NCBI GenBank assembly: GCA_014383605.1
Contig: JACNHM010000393.1
Location: forward strand, 1-14,394
Source of the DNA: Chloroflexota bacterium
GTDB taxonomy: Bacteria; Chloroflexota; Anaerolineae; UBA3071
DNA: 14,394 nucleotides
Direction of reading: 5' to 3'
Below the pieces are notes generated by a model. That model was not told where the DNA came from. It worked only from the letters and a program-made list of their open reading frames with translations, and made no database searches. Shown here piece by piece: positions 14,088 to 14,394 of this stretch. Positions within the stretch are counted from its first letter, which is position 1, and every line of letters begins with the position of its first letter. Made by a program: the position numbers and the translations under genes.

Positions 14088-14394
14088 ATGACCACATCCA
14101 CATGGTTCGACGACCTGTCCGTGTTGGGGGCCTTGCCGCCCCAGGAAGCGGCGGCCAAGCTGCGGGAGGTGGGCGAGGTTGAGGCTGCCACTGCGCTGGA
14201 GGCTGCGCCAGGCGAAGTGAAGCGGGGCACAACATTTGGGAAGCGCGGGATCAGGTGGCCCTTTCAAGACAAGCCTTGGCAGCACACCGCCCACGCCTTC
14301 GGGTACCTGGCCCCTGCCCCGCCGGGCAGTGACCCGCTGCCCATCCAGCACGCGGGTAACATCAAAGCGCACGCCAGGCTGAAAAACGCCCGCA
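14088..14394 (+). CDS. Unknown protein, third gene of the CHAT/SIR2 operon (3' end outside window)
   Basis: An open frame starts at the ATG at 14088 with a strong AAAGGAGG (14072–14079) 8 nt upstream and runs 102 codons to the window edge without a stop. The N-terminus is MTTSTWFDDLSVLGALPPQE, then an Ala/Glu-rich helix (AAAKLREVGEVEAATALEAA), then a segment rich in aromatic and basic residues (FGKRGIRWPFQDKPW, then HTAHAFGYLAP) that looks like the start of a beta-rich domain. No signal peptide is seen. I do not recognise the family. The codon use is GC-rich, unlike the SIR2 gene just before it. Position and spacing (32 nt) make it part of the operon, possibly a third effector, adaptor or trigger-binding subunit. 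Confidence 0.75.
   Translation, partial: MTTSTWFDDLSVLGALPPQEAAAKLREVGEVEAATALEAAPGEVKRGTTFGKRGIRWPFQDKPWQHTAHAFGYLAPAPPGSDPLPIQHAGNIKAHARLKNAR

Overview
The window (about 14.4 kb) is GC-rich over most of its length, densely coded and strongly split by strand. The look is that of a filamentous Chloroflexota bacterium, probably Anaerolineae or a relative. The evidence is a CHAT–STAND NTPase–TPR protein of the kind common there, proteins with squalene-cyclase-like folds next to one another, GGAGG-type ribosome sites, and short GC-rich palindromes plus a 'PALSEVKGEG'-type repeat read in frame inside a gene. The taxonomic call is an inference from gene style; no rRNA or marker gene is present.

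Left edge (1–251, plus strand): the last 82 codons of a MATE-family multidrug exporter. It converges on the minus-strand genes across a 37-nt gap filled with tandem ACGTTTC repeats.

Minus strand (289–9044): eight genes read right to left with gaps of 50 nt or less. The order is two paralogous alpha/alpha-toroid proteins (8118–9044 and 7111–8115), a 105-residue unknown protein, a 731-residue protein with TPRs, a DUF1186-like helical region, a zinc ribbon and a very basic tail, then an arginine-deiminase/DDAH-type amidinohydrolase, a DinB/YfiT-like metal-site protein, a nitroreductase, and Tex. The first four look like one functional unit of unknown role; the last four are housekeeping or metabolic genes that may share the transcript.

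Centre (9045–9248): a divergent control region with two back-to-back sigma70-type promoters whose -35 boxes are 9 nt apart. A perfect GTTCAG-N7-CTGAAC dyad sits over the expected start of the rightward transcript and could be an operator.

Plus strand (9249–14394): a probable immunity or programmed-death operon. Gene 1 is a 1245-residue CHAT–STAND NTPase–TPR protein, gene 2 a 345-residue SIR2-like (probable NAD+-consuming) protein with its key residues intact, and gene 3 an unrecognised protein that runs off the window. The spacers are 31 and 32 nt and each gene has its own ribosome site. The likely logic is that the TPRs sense a trigger, the STAND module switches or oligomerises, and CHAT and/or SIR2 act as effectors. 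Unusually, the expected CHAT catalytic His is Arg (R233) while the Cys (C304) remains, so SIR2 or gene 3 may carry the activity. The gene also carries two in-frame palindromic repeat insertions, and base composition drops from about 12300 to about 14060, covering the end of the TPR region and the SIR2 gene. That suggests a mosaic, exchangeable locus.
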